This document shows positions 6,140 through 6,212 of a stretch of 6,212 nt of DNA, piece after piece. Source of the DNA: Prevotellaceae bacterium UBA3646. GTDB lineage: Bacteria; Bacteroidota; Bacteroidia; Bacteroidales; Bacteroidaceae. Location: contig DFKL01000004.1 in assembly GCA_002373535.1 (NCBI GenBank), positions 1 through 6,212 of the forward strand. Reading direction: 5' to 3'. Within the stretch, counting starts at the first letter, position 1. Each line of letters begins with the position of its first letter. Under the pieces are notes generated by a model. It did not search any database, was not told where the DNA came from, and saw only the letters and a list, made by a program, of their open reading frames with translations. The position numbers and the translations under genes were made by a program.

Positions 6140-6176
6140 AAATCGCCAAACCCTAAAACTTAGGATTCAGCGATTT
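6140..6176 (-). terminator. Intrinsic terminator downstream of the tRNA, possibly bidirectional
   Basis: The outer stem AAATCGC (6140-6146) pairs with GCGATTT (6170-6176) and the inner stem CCTAA (6152-6156) pairs with TTAGG (6160-6164). Read on the minus strand, the hairpin ends in GCGATTTTT, giving a U-tract, and lies about 20 bases after the tRNA 3' end. On the plus strand the T-run is only three bases. Confidence 0.65.
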
Positions 6177-6194
6177 CACTCTCCTCTAACCTCG

Positions 6195-6212
6195 TACCCA
6201 GAGCCGGGATCG
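6195..6212 (-). tRNA. 3' end of a tRNA gene (partial), possibly tRNA-Leu
   Basis: Read on the minus strand from the right edge: CGATC (end of the T-loop TTCGATC), CCGGC (T-stem 3' strand), TCTGGGT (acceptor 3' strand), then A as discriminator at 6195. The next bases are CGA, so CCA is not encoded, as is common in Bacteroidetes. The GATCCCGGCTCTGGGTA ending resembles Bacteroides tRNA-Leu genes as I remember them, but the anticodon lies beyond the window. Confidence 0.6.

Overview
The window looks like chromosomal DNA of a member of the Bacteroidales. Several start regions carry the Bacteroidetes -7 promoter box (TAnnTTTG), genes lack clear Shine-Dalgarno sites, and the GH84 enzyme closely resembles the Bacteroides thetaiotaomicron enzyme as I remember it. 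The coding DNA is moderately GC-rich with frequent ATA isoleucine codons. I do not name a genus.

Layout. (1) Positions 1-3463, minus strand: a two-gene operon. A secreted GH84 beta-N-acetylglucosaminidase (1238-3463) is followed after 15 bases by a secreted C1B aminopeptidase C / bleomycin-hydrolase-like cysteine peptidase, whose 3' end lies off the left edge (1-1222). Together they fit removal of O-linked GlcNAc from glycoproteins and trimming of the peptides in the periplasm. (2) Positions 3464-3574: a compact divergent promoter region. (3) Positions 3575-5376, plus strand: a translationally coupled pair. The first gene is an 87-residue PqqD-like protein. The second encodes a 513-residue protein that starts with an S24/S26 signal-peptidase-like domain and continues into a long histidine- and arginine-rich region, about four membrane helices and a basic tail. 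The residue that should serve as general base in the peptidase dyad appears to be Asn. This is the most unusual part of the window. No RiPP precursor, radical SAM enzyme or transporter is visible beside it. (4) Positions 5377-5594: a spacer with no clear gene, one AT-rich inverted repeat and a promoter-like box. (5) Positions 5595-6134: remnants, namely the C-terminal half of an XRE-type regulator, two tiny hydrophobic ORFs joined by a TAATG overlap, and the C-terminal winged-helix end of a larger protein. Most of this stretch is much richer in A+T than the rest and looks like decayed acquired DNA. (6) Positions 6140-6212, minus strand: a terminator hairpin and, at the right edge, the last bases of a tRNA gene, possibly tRNA-Leu.

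The remnants sit against the 3' end of the tRNA, a common insertion point for genomic islands, but no integrase or duplicated attachment site is visible here. All assignments come from reading the translations and remembered family motifs. No database search was run.
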